Positions 1 through 9,262 of a DNA stretch of 64,000 bases are shown here, piece by piece. Origin of the DNA: Hyphomicrobiales bacterium (GTDB lineage Bacteria > Pseudomonadota > Alphaproteobacteria > Rhizobiales > Rhizobiaceae); the NCBI GenBank assembly GCA_900469955.1, contig UBYX01000004.1, positions 1 to 64,000 on the forward strand, in the 5' to 3' direction. Both the position numbers and the translations under genes were made by a program. The first letter of the stretch is position 1. Every line of letters begins with the position of its first letter. The notes under the pieces are model-generated. The model searched no databases, was not told the DNA's origin, and worked only from the letters and a program-made list of their open reading frames with translations.

Positions 1-17
1 GTTTGTCAGCGGTCTGA

Positions 18-41
18 GCCCGCCGATAAGGCGGGCTTTTT
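18..41. terminator. Rho-independent terminator at left edge
   Basis: A perfect 7-bp stem (GCCCGCC / GGCGGGC) with a 5-nt loop is followed directly by five T on the + strand. It probably ends a gene lying left of the window. No reverse-strand T-run is seen, so + orientation is more likely. Confidence 0.7.
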
Positions 42-83
42 GCATTCCGGCCCATCGGCACACGGCGGCGGTCACCCGAGCGG

Positions 84-250
84 TCAAACGTGGCGCCAGA
101 CATTCACTGCGGAAATCAGCAGGATCAACGCCAGCGCCGGCAGCAGAATGGCGTCTGGCACGAGACCGGGAAGCCGACAGCAGTCGGCGGCACGAACAGT
201 TGTTCGCCCTCAAATGGGGTGACAGGGACGACGTCGATGCGGCGAAACCC
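84..250 (-). pseudogene. Possible broken 3' end of a membrane protein gene
   Basis: Between the left-edge terminator and the lacI-type gene there is no intact gene. On the minus strand, directly after the repressor's stop codon and in its frame, about 25 residues read like protein (ending around PPTAVGFP). After a shift of one base near position 172 the reading continues with a hydrophobic helix (ILLPALALILLISAV) and ends in a stop at 84-86. Together these could be the C-terminus of a gene broken by a small indel and by loss of its 5' part. I do not recognise the family. Chance is a real alternative. Confidence 0.22.
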
Positions 251-1300
251 TCAATCCCTCGGCGCTCTTTTCGACCAGACCGGCTGTGCCACACTTTGGA
301 GGAGTTCCGGTGCCACACCGTCGATGCGTGCCATCAGCGCCTTGGCCAGTTCGCGCCCGGACTGCCGCACATCCTCGTTGACCGTATAGATCTCCGGACG
401 GATCCAGTTCAGGAACTCGGCGGACTGCTTCGACACCATATCGAGATCCACCCCAAGCTTCTTGCCTGCGGCTTCCAAACCGGCAACCAAAGCGATCGTC
501 GACGATCCGCTGATCGAGATGATGCCATCCGGCGGTTCGGCAGAACGCATCAGCCTCTCGGCATGGGCGCGGATCTCGTCGAGCGGCGTTTCGCTCGTCA
601 CGCGTCCCATGGGAACCTCTGCTCCGCCGAAATCCGACAACCCCCGTTCGAAGCCGTTGCGGCTATGGACATAGAAGGAAAAGCGGCTCTGCGGAGTGAG
701 AAGGGCGATGCGCCGGCGCCCCTTTTCGACAAGCTTCCGGACAGCCTGATAGACATAGGCCTCGTTGTCATAGTCGTGATAGGGGTGGACGATGCCCATA
801 TCGGTGCGGCCATGGGTGACGAAAGGAAGATTCCGCTCCGTCATCAGCCGCACGCGTGCGTCTTCGGGCTCTATGCGGGAGATGATCACCCCGTCGGCGG
901 AGCCCGTGTCGAGGATATAGCGCACCGGCACCATGGGGTCCTTCTGGAAGGAATGCGGCGTCACCACCAGGTGATACTGGGTGCCGCCGAGCACCTCGGA
1001 AATCCCGTGCACGAGCTGGCTTGTGAAGCCCATCAATTCCTCGTCGATGCTCAGCACGAGGGCGATGACATTCGTCTTTCCGGTGCGCAGCCTGACGCCA
1101 GCGCGGTTCGGCTGGTAGCCGAGCTGGTTGGCGACGAGACGGACGCGCTCCTTGGTCTCCGCGCCGATATCCGGAGCGTCCTTGAGCGCTCGCGATACGG
1201 TAGTGATCCCCAAGCCCGTCATATAGGCGATCGTCTTCAAGGTGGGACGTTCACGGACCGTCTGCGATCCGCCCGTCCTTGATCTTCCGCTGTCGTCCAT
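251..1300 (-). CDS. LacI-family transcriptional repressor of the sugar operon
   Basis: This 349-residue protein has an N-terminal LacI helix-turn-helix (about residues 19-43, including [14 protein letters not shown]) followed by a periplasmic-binding-protein-like sensor domain ([14 protein letters not shown] onward). Length is normal for the family. It is transcribed away from the ABC transporter and glycosidase operon starting at 1716, so it most likely senses the imported sugar or a breakdown product. The shared 415-bp spacer has two half-perfect CG-centred operators. The start gives about 18 residues before the HTH; a slightly later start cannot be excluded. Confidence 0.93.
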   Translation of the reverse strand: MDDSGRSRTGGSQTVRERPTLKTIAYMTGLGITTVSRALKDAPDIGAETKERVRLVANQLGYQPNRAGVRLRTGKTNVIALVLSIDEELMGFTSQLVHGISEVLGGTQYHLVVTPHSFQKDPMVPVRYILDTGSADGVIISRIEPEDARVRLMTERNLPFVTHGRTDMGIVHPYHDYDNEAYVYQAVRKLVEKGRRRIALLTPQSRFSFYVHSRNGFERGLSDFGGAEVPMGRVTSETPLDEIRAHAERLMRSAEPPDGIISISGSSTIALVAGLEAAGKKLGVDLDMVSKQSAEFLNWIRPEIYTVNEDVRQSGRELAKALMARIDGVAPELLQSVAQPVWSKRAPRD

Positions 1301-1402
1301 TATTTGCCGTCACCGCCCGAGTCAGATGGCCATTATACCGAGCCCAAGCTTGCCTGAAAACGGCGGCGACCCTTTCCTGTCTCCTCACCAGAAACGAATA
1401 AC

Positions 1403-1414
1403 TGAAACGATACA
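1403..1414. promoter_or_regulatory. Putative LacI-type operator, repressor side
   Basis: TGAAACGATACA matches the CG-centred LacI-family consensus TGAAACGTTTCA perfectly in its left half. It lies about 100 bp upstream of the repressor start and fits autoregulation. An overlapping partial half-site (GAAACG) sits at about 1391-1396. Confidence 0.45.
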
Positions 1415-1653
1415 GGTAAAATGTCGAGGACAATTTTGAGGCTGTTCCGATTTTTACTCCCACAGATTGTACAACGCAGGTGCGAAGCTATTTTTTGCAG
1501 TCGCTAAGCGGCGATATGTCAGATCCCGCAGAAATGCGGGATTTTACCATGCTCCCGCGACATTCTTCATCATGTCATCTTAGCCCGCAAGTCCGACAAC
1601 TGCCCTCTTAAGCTGTATTTTCCAGTAGTCCGATTTTTTTCCGGCAAAAGCGG

Positions 1654-1682
1654 TTGCGCGAACTTAACGATTGGCCTAGGTT
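1654..1682 (+). promoter_or_regulatory. Predicted sigma-70 promoter of the sugar operon
   Basis: A -35 like TTGCGC (1654-1659) and a -10 like TAGGTT (1677-1682) are 17 bp apart. The predicted transcription start falls about 30 bp before the binding-protein ATG and directly at the operator-like site at 1688-1699. The rest of the 1301-1715 spacer is AT-richer and shows no gene. Confidence 0.45.
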
Positions 1683-1687
1683 TTCAC

Positions 1688-1699
1688 GGCAACGTTTCA
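1688..1699. promoter_or_regulatory. Putative LacI-type operator at the operon start site
   Basis: GGCAACGTTTCA carries a perfect right half of the TGAAACGTTTCA consensus. It sits immediately downstream of the predicted -10, where bound repressor would block initiation. With the site at 1403-1414 it could form a looping pair 285 bp apart. Confidence 0.45.
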
Positions 1700-1715
1700 G
1701 TGAGGGAGGACACTC

Positions 1716-2951
1716 ATGAATATTCGTGCGATGGCGGCCGCTTTAGCCGCAACCGTAACACTGCCGCTCGGCGCCGCTTTTGCCACAGATCTGGAAGTCA
1801 CCCATTGGTGGACCTCCGGTGGCGAGGCCGCCGCCGTGGGCGAACTCGCAAAGGCATTCAACGCGACAGGTAACAAGTGGGTCGACGGCGCCATCGCCGG
1901 CTCGGGCAGCACTGCTCGCCCGATCATGATCAGCCGCATCACCGGCGGCGATCCCATGGGCGCAACTCAATTCAACCATGGCCGTCAGGCCGAGGAACTG
2001 GTCCAAGAAGGCCTGATGCGCGACCTGACCGCGGTTGCGGAAAAGGGCAAGTGGAAGGACGTCATCAAGCCTGCGAGCCTGCTCGATTCCTGCACCATCG
2101 ACGGCAAGATCTATTGCGCTCCGATCAACATCCATTCGTGGCAATGGCTGTGGCTTTCGAACGAAGCCTTCAAGAAGGCCGGCGTGGACGTTCCGAAGAA
2201 CTGGAATGATCTCGTTGCGGCAGCGCCTGCGTTGAAGAAGGCCGGGATTCAGCCATTGGCCCTCGGCGGTCAGGCCTGGCAGGCAAACGGCCTGTTCGAC
2301 ACCTTGACCATCTCGCTCGGCGGCAAGGAACTTTACGAAAAGGTTTATGTCAAGAAGGATGCCGAGGCAGCCGGTGGTCCAGACATGGCAAAGATCTTCG
2401 CAGCCGCGGCCCAGGCTCGGGACATGGCGAAGGGCAGCAATGTCCAGGATTGGAACCAGGCAACCAACATGGTCCTCACCGGCAAGGCCGGCGGTCAGAT
2501 CATGGGTGACTGGGCACAGGGCGAATTCCAGATCGCCGGCAAGAAGGCCGGCACCGATTATACGTGCCTTCCGGGTCTCGGCCTCAACGAGTACCTGACG
2601 ACCGGCGGCGATGCGTTCTATTTCCCGCTGCTGAAGGACGAAGAAAAGTCCAAGGCTCAGGATATTCTCGCCGCGGCGATCGTCGATCCGAAAACGCAGG
2701 TCGCCTTCAACCTGAAGAAGGGTTCTCTGCCCATCCGAAGCGACGTTGATCTCGCCGCCGCCAATGATTGCATGAAAAAGGGTCTGGAAATCCTCGGCAA
2801 GGGCAACATCATCAAGAGCGTCGATCAGCTCGTTTCCGCCGATACGCAAAAGCAGAAGGAAGACCTGATGTCCGAATTCTTCGCCAATGCGTCGATCACG
2901 CCGGAAGCCGCGCAGAAGCGCTTCGCGGATCTCATCGGTTCGGCGGATTGA
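1716..2951 (+). CDS. ABC transporter sugar-binding protein (CUT1 family)
   Basis: A 411-residue periplasmic solute-binding protein of extracellular solute-binding family 1. A signal peptide ends near residue 23 (AAFA before TDLEV), followed by the typical start of mature sugar-binding proteins (VTHWWTSGGE). A strong ribosome site (GAGGGAGGA) precedes the ATG. It is the first gene of the operon and delivers the sugar to the permeases encoded next. It resembles glucose/mannose-type binding proteins, but the ligand cannot be read from sequence; the downstream mannosidase and xylosidase suggest a plant oligosaccharide. Confidence 0.93.
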   Translation: MNIRAMAAALAATVTLPLGAAFATDLEVTHWWTSGGEAAAVGELAKAFNATGNKWVDGAIAGSGSTARPIMISRITGGDPMGATQFNHGRQAEELVQEGLMRDLTAVAEKGKWKDVIKPASLLDSCTIDGKIYCAPINIHSWQWLWLSNEAFKKAGVDVPKNWNDLVAAAPALKKAGIQPLALGGQAWQANGLFDTLTISLGGKELYEKVYVKKDAEAAGGPDMAKIFAAAAQARDMAKGSNVQDWNQATNMVLTGKAGGQIMGDWAQGEFQIAGKKAGTDYTCLPGLGLNEYLTTGGDAFYFPLLKDEEKSKAQDILAAAIVDPKTQVAFNLKKGSLPIRSDVDLAAANDCMKKGLEILGKGNIIKSVDQLVSADTQKQKEDLMSEFFANASITPEAAQKRFADLIGSAD

Positions 2952-2974
2952 TTTCCTCCCGGATGCCTCGGCAG

Positions 2975-2999
2975 CCGGCCCCGTAGCTTACGGGGCCGG
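2975..2999 (+). other. Intergenic hairpin after the binding-protein gene
   Basis: A perfect 11-bp stem (2975-2985 with 2989-2999) closes on a 3-nt loop between the binding-protein stop and the first permease. There is no T-run, so it is more likely an mRNA-stabilising or attenuating hairpin than a full terminator. Such hairpins commonly let the binding protein be made in excess over the membrane subunits. Confidence 0.6.
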
Positions 3000-3048
3000 A
3001 ACGAGGATTATATTCAGGAAACGGTTCATTCCCTGGAGAGGAGAGACC

Positions 3049-3951
3049 ATGGCGGCACATGCTCCGACCGGCCGACCCAACCAGCTCTTCCGCAACCTCA
3101 ATGCGAAGATCGCTTCCATCCCGATGATGCTCGTCGCCCTGGTGATCTTCCTAGGCGGCACCATCTGGACGGTGTTTTATTCCTTCACCAATTCTAGGCT
3201 TCTGCCACGGCTCAACTTCGTGGGCCTCGATCAATACGAGCGCCTCTGGGCGTCGTCCCGCTGGATCATCTCGATCCAGAACCTTGCGATCTACGGCATC
3301 CTGTCGCTGATCTTCAGTCTGGTCATCGGCTTCATGCTGGCGGCGCTGATGGATCAGAAGATCCGGTTCGAGAACACATTCCGGACGATCTTTCTCTACC
3401 CGTTCGCTCTTTCCTTCATCGTCACCGGGCTCGTCTGGCAATGGATGCTCAACCCGGAATTCGGTGTCCAGTCGGTCATCCGCTCGCTTGGCTGGACCTC
3501 CTTCGCCTTCGATCCGCTCTATAATCCAGACATCGTCATCTATGGCATCCTGATCGCGGCTCTTTGGCAGGGCACCGGACTGGTCATGTGCCTGATGCTG
3601 GCCGGCCTGCGCGGCATCGACGAAGACATCTGGAAGGCGGCCCGCGTCGACGGGATTCCGATGTGGAAGACCTATCTTCTGATCATCATTCCCATGATGC
3701 GTCCGGTCTTCATCACCACGCTCGTCATCATCGCAAGCGGCATCGTCAAGGTCTACGATCTCGTCGTCGCCCAGACCAGCGGCGGCCCCGGCAATGCCTC
3801 GGAAGTGCCGGCAAAATACGTCTACGACTACATGTTCCAGGCCCAGAACCTCGGTCAGGGTTTTGCCGCCTCGACGATGATGCTGCTGACGGTCGCGATC
3901 ATCGTCGTTCCGTGGGCCTACCTCGAGTTCGGAGGACGCAAGCGTGGCTGA
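3049..3951 (+). CDS. CUT1 sugar ABC transporter permease 1
   Basis: A 300-residue inner-membrane permease of the MalF/UgpA type. It has about six hydrophobic segments and the cytoplasmic EAA-type loop (AARVDGIPMWKTYLLIIIP) that docks to the ATPase. The ATG at 3049 is chosen because GGAGAGGAGAG lies just before it; the frame stays open further upstream but covers the intergenic hairpin. It pairs with the permease at 3944 and overlaps its start by 8 bp, indicating translational coupling. Confidence 0.93.
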   Translation: MAAHAPTGRPNQLFRNLNAKIASIPMMLVALVIFLGGTIWTVFYSFTNSRLLPRLNFVGLDQYERLWASSRWIISIQNLAIYGILSLIFSLVIGFMLAALMDQKIRFENTFRTIFLYPFALSFIVTGLVWQWMLNPEFGVQSVIRSLGWTSFAFDPLYNPDIVIYGILIAALWQGTGLVMCLMLAGLRGIDEDIWKAARVDGIPMWKTYLLIIIPMMRPVFITTLVIIASGIVKVYDLVVAQTSGGPGNASEVPAKYVYDYMFQAQNLGQGFAASTMMLLTVAIIVVPWAYLEFGGRKRG

Positions 3952-4888
3952 TATCAGCACTCTCAACACCACTGTCGCGGGCTTTGATGCGGTCTCTTCC
4001 CGTCTCGCCTCGGGTCCGAGCGGCCGTAAGCCCCGCCGTATGCTGTCGACCCGCAATATCGTGCTTTACGGGACGCTCACCGTCGCTGCGCTCTATTACC
4101 TGCTGCCGCTTTACGTGATGGTCGTCACCTCGCTCAAGGGCATGCCCGAGGTCCGCCTCGGCAACATCTTTTCGCCGCCGCTGGAAATCACCTTCGAGCC
4201 CTGGGTAAAGGCCTGGGCCCAGGCCTGCACCGGACTGAATTGCGACGGTCTGTCCCGCGGATTCTGGAATTCCGTGCGCATCCTCGTGCCCTCCGTCGTC
4301 GTTTCGATCGCGGTCGCCTCGGTCAGCGGTTATGCGCTTGCCAACTGGCGGTTCAAGGGAGCGGAGCTGTTCTTCTCGATCCTCATCATCGGCGCCTTCA
4401 TTCCCTATCAGGTGATGATCTATCCGATCGTCATCGTGCTCAGGGAATTGGGAATCTACGGCACGCTGACCGGGCTCGTCATCGTCCACACGATCTTCGG
4501 CATGCCGATCCTGACGCTGCTTTTCCGGAATTATTTCGCCTCGCTCCCTGTGGAATTGTTCAAGGCGGCGCGTATCGACGGGGCCGGGTTCTGGCAGATC
4601 TATTTCCGGATCATGCTTCCCATGTCCCTGCCGATCTTCGTGGTCGCCATGATCCTGCAGGTCACCGGCATCTGGAACGACTTCCTGTTCGGTGTCGTCT
4701 TCACCCGGCCGGATACCTATCCGATGACCGTGCAGCTCAACAACATCGTCAATTCGGTTCAGGGCGTGAAGGAATACAACGTCAATATGGCGGCGACGCT
4801 GTTGACGGGCGCGGTTCCGCTCATCGTCTATTTCCTGTCCGGCCGGCTTTTCGTTCGCGGTATCGCCGCCGGCGCAGTCAAAGGGTAA
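3944..4888 (+). CDS. CUT1 sugar ABC transporter permease 2
   Basis: A 314-residue permease of the MalG/UgpE type, with an N-terminal cytoplasmic stretch, six predicted membrane segments and the EAA loop (AARIDGAGFWQIYFRIMLP). It starts with GTG at 3944, supported by GGAGG eight bases upstream, and overlaps the first permease. It forms the other half of the membrane channel for the sugar bound by the protein at 1716. Confidence 0.93.
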   Translation: MADISTLNTTVAGFDAVSSRLASGPSGRKPRRMLSTRNIVLYGTLTVAALYYLLPLYVMVVTSLKGMPEVRLGNIFSPPLEITFEPWVKAWAQACTGLNCDGLSRGFWNSVRILVPSVVVSIAVASVSGYALANWRFKGAELFFSILIIGAFIPYQVMIYPIVIVLRELGIYGTLTGLVIVHTIFGMPILTLLFRNYFASLPVELFKAARIDGAGFWQIYFRIMLPMSLPIFVVAMILQVTGIWNDFLFGVVFTRPDTYPMTVQLNNIVNSVQGVKEYNVNMAATLLTGAVPLIVYFLSGRLFVRGIAAGAVKG

Positions 4889-4893
4889 GCCTG

Positions 4894-6006
4894 ATGCACA
4901 ATATCGTTTCCATCGGCAAGCAGAGCAGCGTCTCCATTCGCGATCTGTCGCTTTCTTTCGGATCGGTCACGGTTCTGGAGAATCTCAATCTCGACATCCG
5001 CGATGGCGAGTTCCTGGTGCTGCTCGGCTCCTCCGGCTGCGGCAAGTCCACGCTGCTCAATTGCATTGCAGGGCTTCTCGAACCCACCGAAGGCCAGATC
5101 TTCATCAAGGACCGGAACGTCACCTGGGAAGAACCCAAGGATCGCGGCATCGGCATGGTCTTCCAGTCCTATGCGCTCTATCCGCAGATGACGGTGGAGA
5201 AGAACCTGTCCTTCGGCCTCCAGGTCGCCAAAGTGCCCAAGGACGAGATCGATCGCCGCGTGGCGCGCGCTGCCGGCATCCTGCAGATCGAACCGCTCCT
5301 GAAACGCAAACCGGCCGAACTTTCGGGCGGCCAGCGCCAGCGTGTGGCGATCGGGCGGGCGCTGGTACGCGATGTCGACGTGTTCCTGTTCGACGAGCCG
5401 CTGTCGAACCTCGACGCCAAGCTGCGCTCGGAACTGCGTGTCGAGATCAAGCGTCTGCATCAGTCGCTGGAAAACACGATGATCTACGTGACGCACGATC
5501 AGATCGAGGCACTCACGCTTGCCGACCGGATCGCCATCATGAAGAGCGGCGTCATCCAGCAGCTCGACGACCCGGTAATCATCTACAACCGACCCAAGAA
5601 CAGGTTCGTCGCAGGCTTCATCGGCTCGCCCTCCATGAATTTCCTCACCGGGGAACTGGTGGAGGAGGGCGGCCGCGTCCTCTTCAGAACGAACAACGTC
5701 AGCTTCTCTCTCGACGGCTATGACGCTTCCGAGCCACTAAGAGCAGGGCGCAAGGTGATCCTCGGGGTTCGGCCGGAACACATCAAGGTGGATGGCGACA
5801 TTCAGGGCGGGGAGGTGCATGAGGCGGTGGTCGACATCGAGGAGCCGATGGGCGCCGACAACCTTCTCTGGCTGAAACATGCTGGCCATACCATGTCGGT
5901 GCGTATCGGAGGCGCCCGCCGCTATGCCGTCGGCACCAAGGTTCGCCTGGCTTTCGACATGACCATGGCCTCGCTCTTCGACGCCGAGACAGAAGATCGC
6001 ATCTGA
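4894..6006 (+). CDS. Sugar ABC transporter ATPase (MalK/UgpC type)
   Basis: A 370-residue ATPase powering the importer. Walker A (GSSGCGKST, 45-53), ABC signature (LSGGQ, 143-147), Walker B (VFLFDE, 163-168) and the switch histidine (H201) are all present. The C-terminal 130 residues form the MalK-like regulatory (TOBE) domain, with GVRPEHIKV as its landmark. The ATG at 4894 lies 5 bp after the permease stop; the same frame is open far upstream but that part is only a shadow of the permease gene. Confidence 0.95.
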   Translation: MHNIVSIGKQSSVSIRDLSLSFGSVTVLENLNLDIRDGEFLVLLGSSGCGKSTLLNCIAGLLEPTEGQIFIKDRNVTWEEPKDRGIGMVFQSYALYPQMTVEKNLSFGLQVAKVPKDEIDRRVARAAGILQIEPLLKRKPAELSGGQRQRVAIGRALVRDVDVFLFDEPLSNLDAKLRSELRVEIKRLHQSLENTMIYVTHDQIEALTLADRIAIMKSGVIQQLDDPVIIYNRPKNRFVAGFIGSPSMNFLTGELVEEGGRVLFRTNNVSFSLDGYDASEPLRAGRKVILGVRPEHIKVDGDIQGGEVHEAVVDIEEPMGADNLLWLKHAGHTMSVRIGGARRYAVGTKVRLAFDMTMASLFDAETEDRI

Positions 6007-6015
6007 GCAGAGCCA

Positions 6016-8454
6016 ATGGATTCTTCCCGTTTAGACCTTTCCGGCGCCTGGCAGCTTGCGTCTGCTGACGGAGCGCATCGCACCGAGATGTCGATCCCAG
6101 GCGACGTTCACAGCGCGCTGAAGGCGGCCGGCATTATTGCCGATCCCTATTTCGGGCGTAACGAGAACGAAGTCCAATGGGTGGCCCAAGGTGAATGGAT
6201 CGCGGAACGGCGGTTCATCGTGGATGACCCGGACGGCAGCTGGTATCTTGACGTTACAGATCTCGATACGGTTGCCATCATCTTCATCAACGGCGTTCCG
6301 GTGCTCTCGGCCGACAATTGTTTCCGCCGTTATCGGCCGGACGTCTCCTCGACGCTTCAGTCGGGCGAAAACACGATCCGCATCCATTTTCATTCGAGTA
6401 TTGCTGCGGGAGCCGAGCGTCAGGCACGCCAGCCGTTCTATATTCCGTATTCCACGGCCAATTGCCCGATCCCGAACGGCAACATGCTGCGCAAGCCGCA
6501 GTGCCATTTCGGCTGGGATTGGAATATCGCGCTCGCGCCGCTCGGTCTCTATGGCGAAATCTCGCTGAACAGGCTCGACACGGCTCGCATCGAACATATC
6601 GTCACCAAACAGAGACATAGTGACGGCAAAGTCGAGCTTCACATCGCTCTGACGCTTTACGCAAGGGATCCCGGCATCGTGCCGGTGCATTTCGAGCTTG
6701 ATGGGGAACGGGTGCGGCTCGATTGCGGCATAGAGGCCGGCGAGACGGTGATCCGTCACGTCTTCGAGATCGATGACCCGAAACTCTGGTGGCCGGCCGG
6801 CAGCGGCGATCAGCATCTTTACAGGCTGACGGTCGATATTCCGGGCGAGAGGGTCATCCGCCAGATCGGCCTGCGTACCGTCGAGTTGCTTACCGATCCC
6901 GACGAAGCCGGCAGCCGCTTTGCATTCCGCATCAACGGGCGCGAGATTTTCTGCCGCGGCGCGAACTGGATTCCGGCCGACGCGCTCTTTTCGCTGACCA
7001 GTCCCGAAAAGACAGAGGACCTGCTGCAATCCGCAGTCGACGCGAACATGAACATGATCCGCGTCTGGGGCGGAGGGTTCTATGAAGCCGACTGGTTCTA
7101 TGACCTCTGCGACCGGCTTGGTCTGATGGTCTGGCAAGACTTTCAGTTTGCCTGCAACCTTTATCCGTCTACGCCCGATTTCCTGGAAAATGTCGAGGCG
7201 GAGGTGGATTACCAGGTCCGTCGGCTGATCTCGCACCCGTCGATCGTCGTCTGGTGCGGCGATAACGAACTCGTCGGCGCGCTCAACTGGTTCAAGGAAT
7301 CGCTGGAAAACCGGGATCGTTATCTGGTTTCCTATGACCGTCTGAACCGCGTGATCGAGCAGGCGCTCAAGAAGGCGGCGCCGGAGGCCATCTGGTGGCC
7401 GTCGAGCCCTGCATCCGGTTATCTCGACTATGGCGACGCTTGGCACGCGGACGGTTCCGGAGACATGCATTACTGGTCGGTCTGGCACGAGAACAAGCCG
7501 TTCGACAACTACCGTTCGGTTCGTCCGCGCTTCTGCTCGGAATTCGGTTTCCAGTCCTATACCTCGCTGCCGGTGATCGAGACCTATGCGGCGAATAAGG
7601 ACATGAACATCGCCTCGCCGGTGATGGAGCACCACCAGAAGAATGTCGGCGGCAACGAGCGCATCGCCGGCACGATGTTCCGCAATTTCCGGTTCCCGAA
7701 GGACTTTCCGAATTTCGTCTATCTCAGCCAGGTGCAGCAGGGCGTTGCGATCAAGACCGCGGTCGACTACTGGCGATCCCTGAAGCCCCATTGCATGGGC
7801 ACGCTCTATTGGCAGCTCAACGACACCTGGCCGGTCGCCTCCTGGTCGAGCCTCGACTATGGCGGCAGCTGGAAGGTGCTGCATTACATGGCGCGGCGTT
7901 TCTTCCAGCCGGTTGCCGTAGCGGCGATCCCTTCCGAGGATGGTGGGGACATCCGAATTTCGCTGGTCAACGACACACCGGCGGATGTCACCGTAACCGT
8001 CAATCTCTCCCTGCTGACGCTTTCTGGCGAGCGCAAGCCGCTTCGCAGCATCGACGCGGTCTGCACGCCCGATACTGCGGTCACGGCTTTGACGATCCCG
8101 GTTTCGGATCTGCCGGAGAACTCGATTCTTGCCTGGACCTTCACCGCATCCAACGGAACGGGTGGAGATGGGCACTATGTCCACGGCACCTACAAAGCCC
8201 TCGACCTGCAGCCGGCGGGCCTTGAGCTTTCCGTGTCTCCTGCCGGTGACGGCGCGGTCGATATTCTCGTCCAGGCGAAGGGGCTCGCCCTTTTCGTATT
8301 GGTCGAGAGCAGCACTGCCGGCCGCTATTCCGACAATGCCTTCGATCTTGCCGCCGGCGAAAACCGCCGGATCACCTTCACGCCCGCCGCACAGACGGAC
8401 GCGATCCCGAACTTCCGTATCTACGATCTCCATTCCTGCCAGACGGCAGGCTGA
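6016..8454 (+). CDS. Glycoside hydrolase family 2 beta-mannosidase-like protein
   Basis: An 812-residue cytoplasmic GH2 enzyme. The N-terminal jelly-roll reads like beta-mannosidases (LSGAWQLASADG, NGNMLRKPQCHFGWDWN), followed by the TIM barrel. The likely acid/base is E418 in WCGDNE and the nucleophile E509 in FCSEFGFQSY. Beta-mannosidase (EC 3.2.1.25) removes terminal beta-mannose from oligosaccharides. No signal peptide is seen, so it acts on sugar imported by the preceding transporter, whose ATPase gene ends only 9 bp upstream. GH2 specificity varies, so mannoside is a family-based inference. Confidence 0.87.
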   Translation: MDSSRLDLSGAWQLASADGAHRTEMSIPGDVHSALKAAGIIADPYFGRNENEVQWVAQGEWIAERRFIVDDPDGSWYLDVTDLDTVAIIFINGVPVLSADNCFRRYRPDVSSTLQSGENTIRIHFHSSIAAGAERQARQPFYIPYSTANCPIPNGNMLRKPQCHFGWDWNIALAPLGLYGEISLNRLDTARIEHIVTKQRHSDGKVELHIALTLYARDPGIVPVHFELDGERVRLDCGIEAGETVIRHVFEIDDPKLWWPAGSGDQHLYRLTVDIPGERVIRQIGLRTVELLTDPDEAGSRFAFRINGREIFCRGANWIPADALFSLTSPEKTEDLLQSAVDANMNMIRVWGGGFYEADWFYDLCDRLGLMVWQDFQFACNLYPSTPDFLENVEAEVDYQVRRLISHPSIVVWCGDNELVGALNWFKESLENRDRYLVSYDRLNRVIEQALKKAAPEAIWWPSSPASGYLDYGDAWHADGSGDMHYWSVWHENKPFDNYRSVRPRFCSEFGFQSYTSLPVIETYAANKDMNIASPVMEHHQKNVGGNERIAGTMFRNFRFPKDFPNFVYLSQVQQGVAIKTAVDYWRSLKPHCMGTLYWQLNDTWPVASWSSLDYGGSWKVLHYMARRFFQPVAVAAIPSEDGGDIRISLVNDTPADVTVTVNLSLLTLSGERKPLRSIDAVCTPDTAVTALTIPVSDLPENSILAWTFTASNGTGGDGHYVHGTYKALDLQPAGLELSVSPAGDGAVDILVQAKGLALFVLVESSTAGRYSDNAFDLAAGENRRITFTPAAQTDAIPNFRIYDLHSCQTAG

Positions 8455-8477
8455 CGCTCTTCTCAAGGAGGATCACC

Positions 8478-9239
8478 ATGACGAAACTTGGTTTTCAGCT
8501 CTATTGCGCCCGCAATTTTCCGCCGCTGTCCGAAACGTTGAAAAAGGTCGCGGCAGCGGGGTATGAGGAAGTCGAAGGCTACGGCGGCATTTACGCCACC
8601 ATGGACGAGCTGTCGCTCAAGGCCTTGCGGGCTGATCTCGATGCCAATGGGCTCGCCATGCCCACCGGCCACTTCGGCCTCGATCTTCTCGAAAAGGAGC
8701 CGGAGCAGGCACTGCTGATCGCCAAGACGCTCGGTATGGAAGCGATCTATTGCCCCTATCTCCTGCCCGATCAGCGGCCGACCGACGCCGGGGGCTGGTT
8801 CGCCTTCGGCAAGCGCCTTCAGGAGGCCGGCAAGCGTTATCAGGATGCCGGCTATATCTTCGGCTGGCATAACCATGATTTCGAATTCAAGGCGCTCCCG
8901 GACGGTTCTGCACCGCAGGAAGAAATTTTTGCCGGCGGCCCCGACCTCGCCTGGGAGGCCGACATCGCCTGGGTCATCCGCGGCGGCGCCGACCCCTTTG
9001 CCTGGATCGAACGCCACGGCGAGCGCATTACCGCAGTGCATGTCAAGGATATCGCGCCGGCGGGAGAAAATGCGGATGAAGACGGCTGGGCCGATGTCGG
9101 TCACGGCACCGTGCCGTGGAAGGATCTGGCGGCTGCGCTGAGGAAGACGCCGGCGAAGCACTACGTCCTCGAACACGACAATCCGAAGGATATCGACCGG
9201 CTGCTGAGGCGGTCCATCGCCTCCTTCAAGACCTATTGA
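8478..9239 (+). CDS. Sugar phosphate isomerase/epimerase family protein
   Basis: A 253-residue protein of the xylose isomerase-like TIM-barrel (AP endonuclease 2) superfamily. Typical elements are LGFQLYCARNF at the N-terminus, the FGWHNHDFEF strand, the EADIAWVIRGG strand and VHVKDI near the C-terminus, which supply metal-binding residues. AAGGAGGA precedes the ATG. Next to a Gfo/Idh/MocA dehydrogenase such proteins usually convert keto-sugar intermediates. The exact reaction is not predictable. Confidence 0.85.
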   Translation: MTKLGFQLYCARNFPPLSETLKKVAAAGYEEVEGYGGIYATMDELSLKALRADLDANGLAMPTGHFGLDLLEKEPEQALLIAKTLGMEAIYCPYLLPDQRPTDAGGWFAFGKRLQEAGKRYQDAGYIFGWHNHDFEFKALPDGSAPQEEIFAGGPDLAWEADIAWVIRGGADPFAWIERHGERITAVHVKDIAPAGENADEDGWADVGHGTVPWKDLAAALRKTPAKHYVLEHDNPKDIDRLLRRSIASFKTY

Positions 9240-9262
9240 TCACTGAGATTTCGGAGTTTTCC

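Noticed and set aside
200-1282. Long + strand open frame opposite the lacI-type gene
   Set aside because: It is the complement of a clear LacI-family gene; high GC leaves long spurious frames on the opposite strand. Its product has no recognisable domain.
6031-8466. 811-residue minus-strand frame opposite the GH2 gene
   Set aside because: It covers almost exactly the GH2 gene, whose catalytic motifs are intact. The reverse product is Arg- and Asp-rich without any domain, as expected for a shadow frame.
9116-9262. Extended N-terminus of the Gfo/Idh/MocA gene
   Set aside because: The extra 49 codons overlap the 3' part of the isomerase gene and are not part of a Rossmann fold; the ATG at 9263 has a ribosome site.
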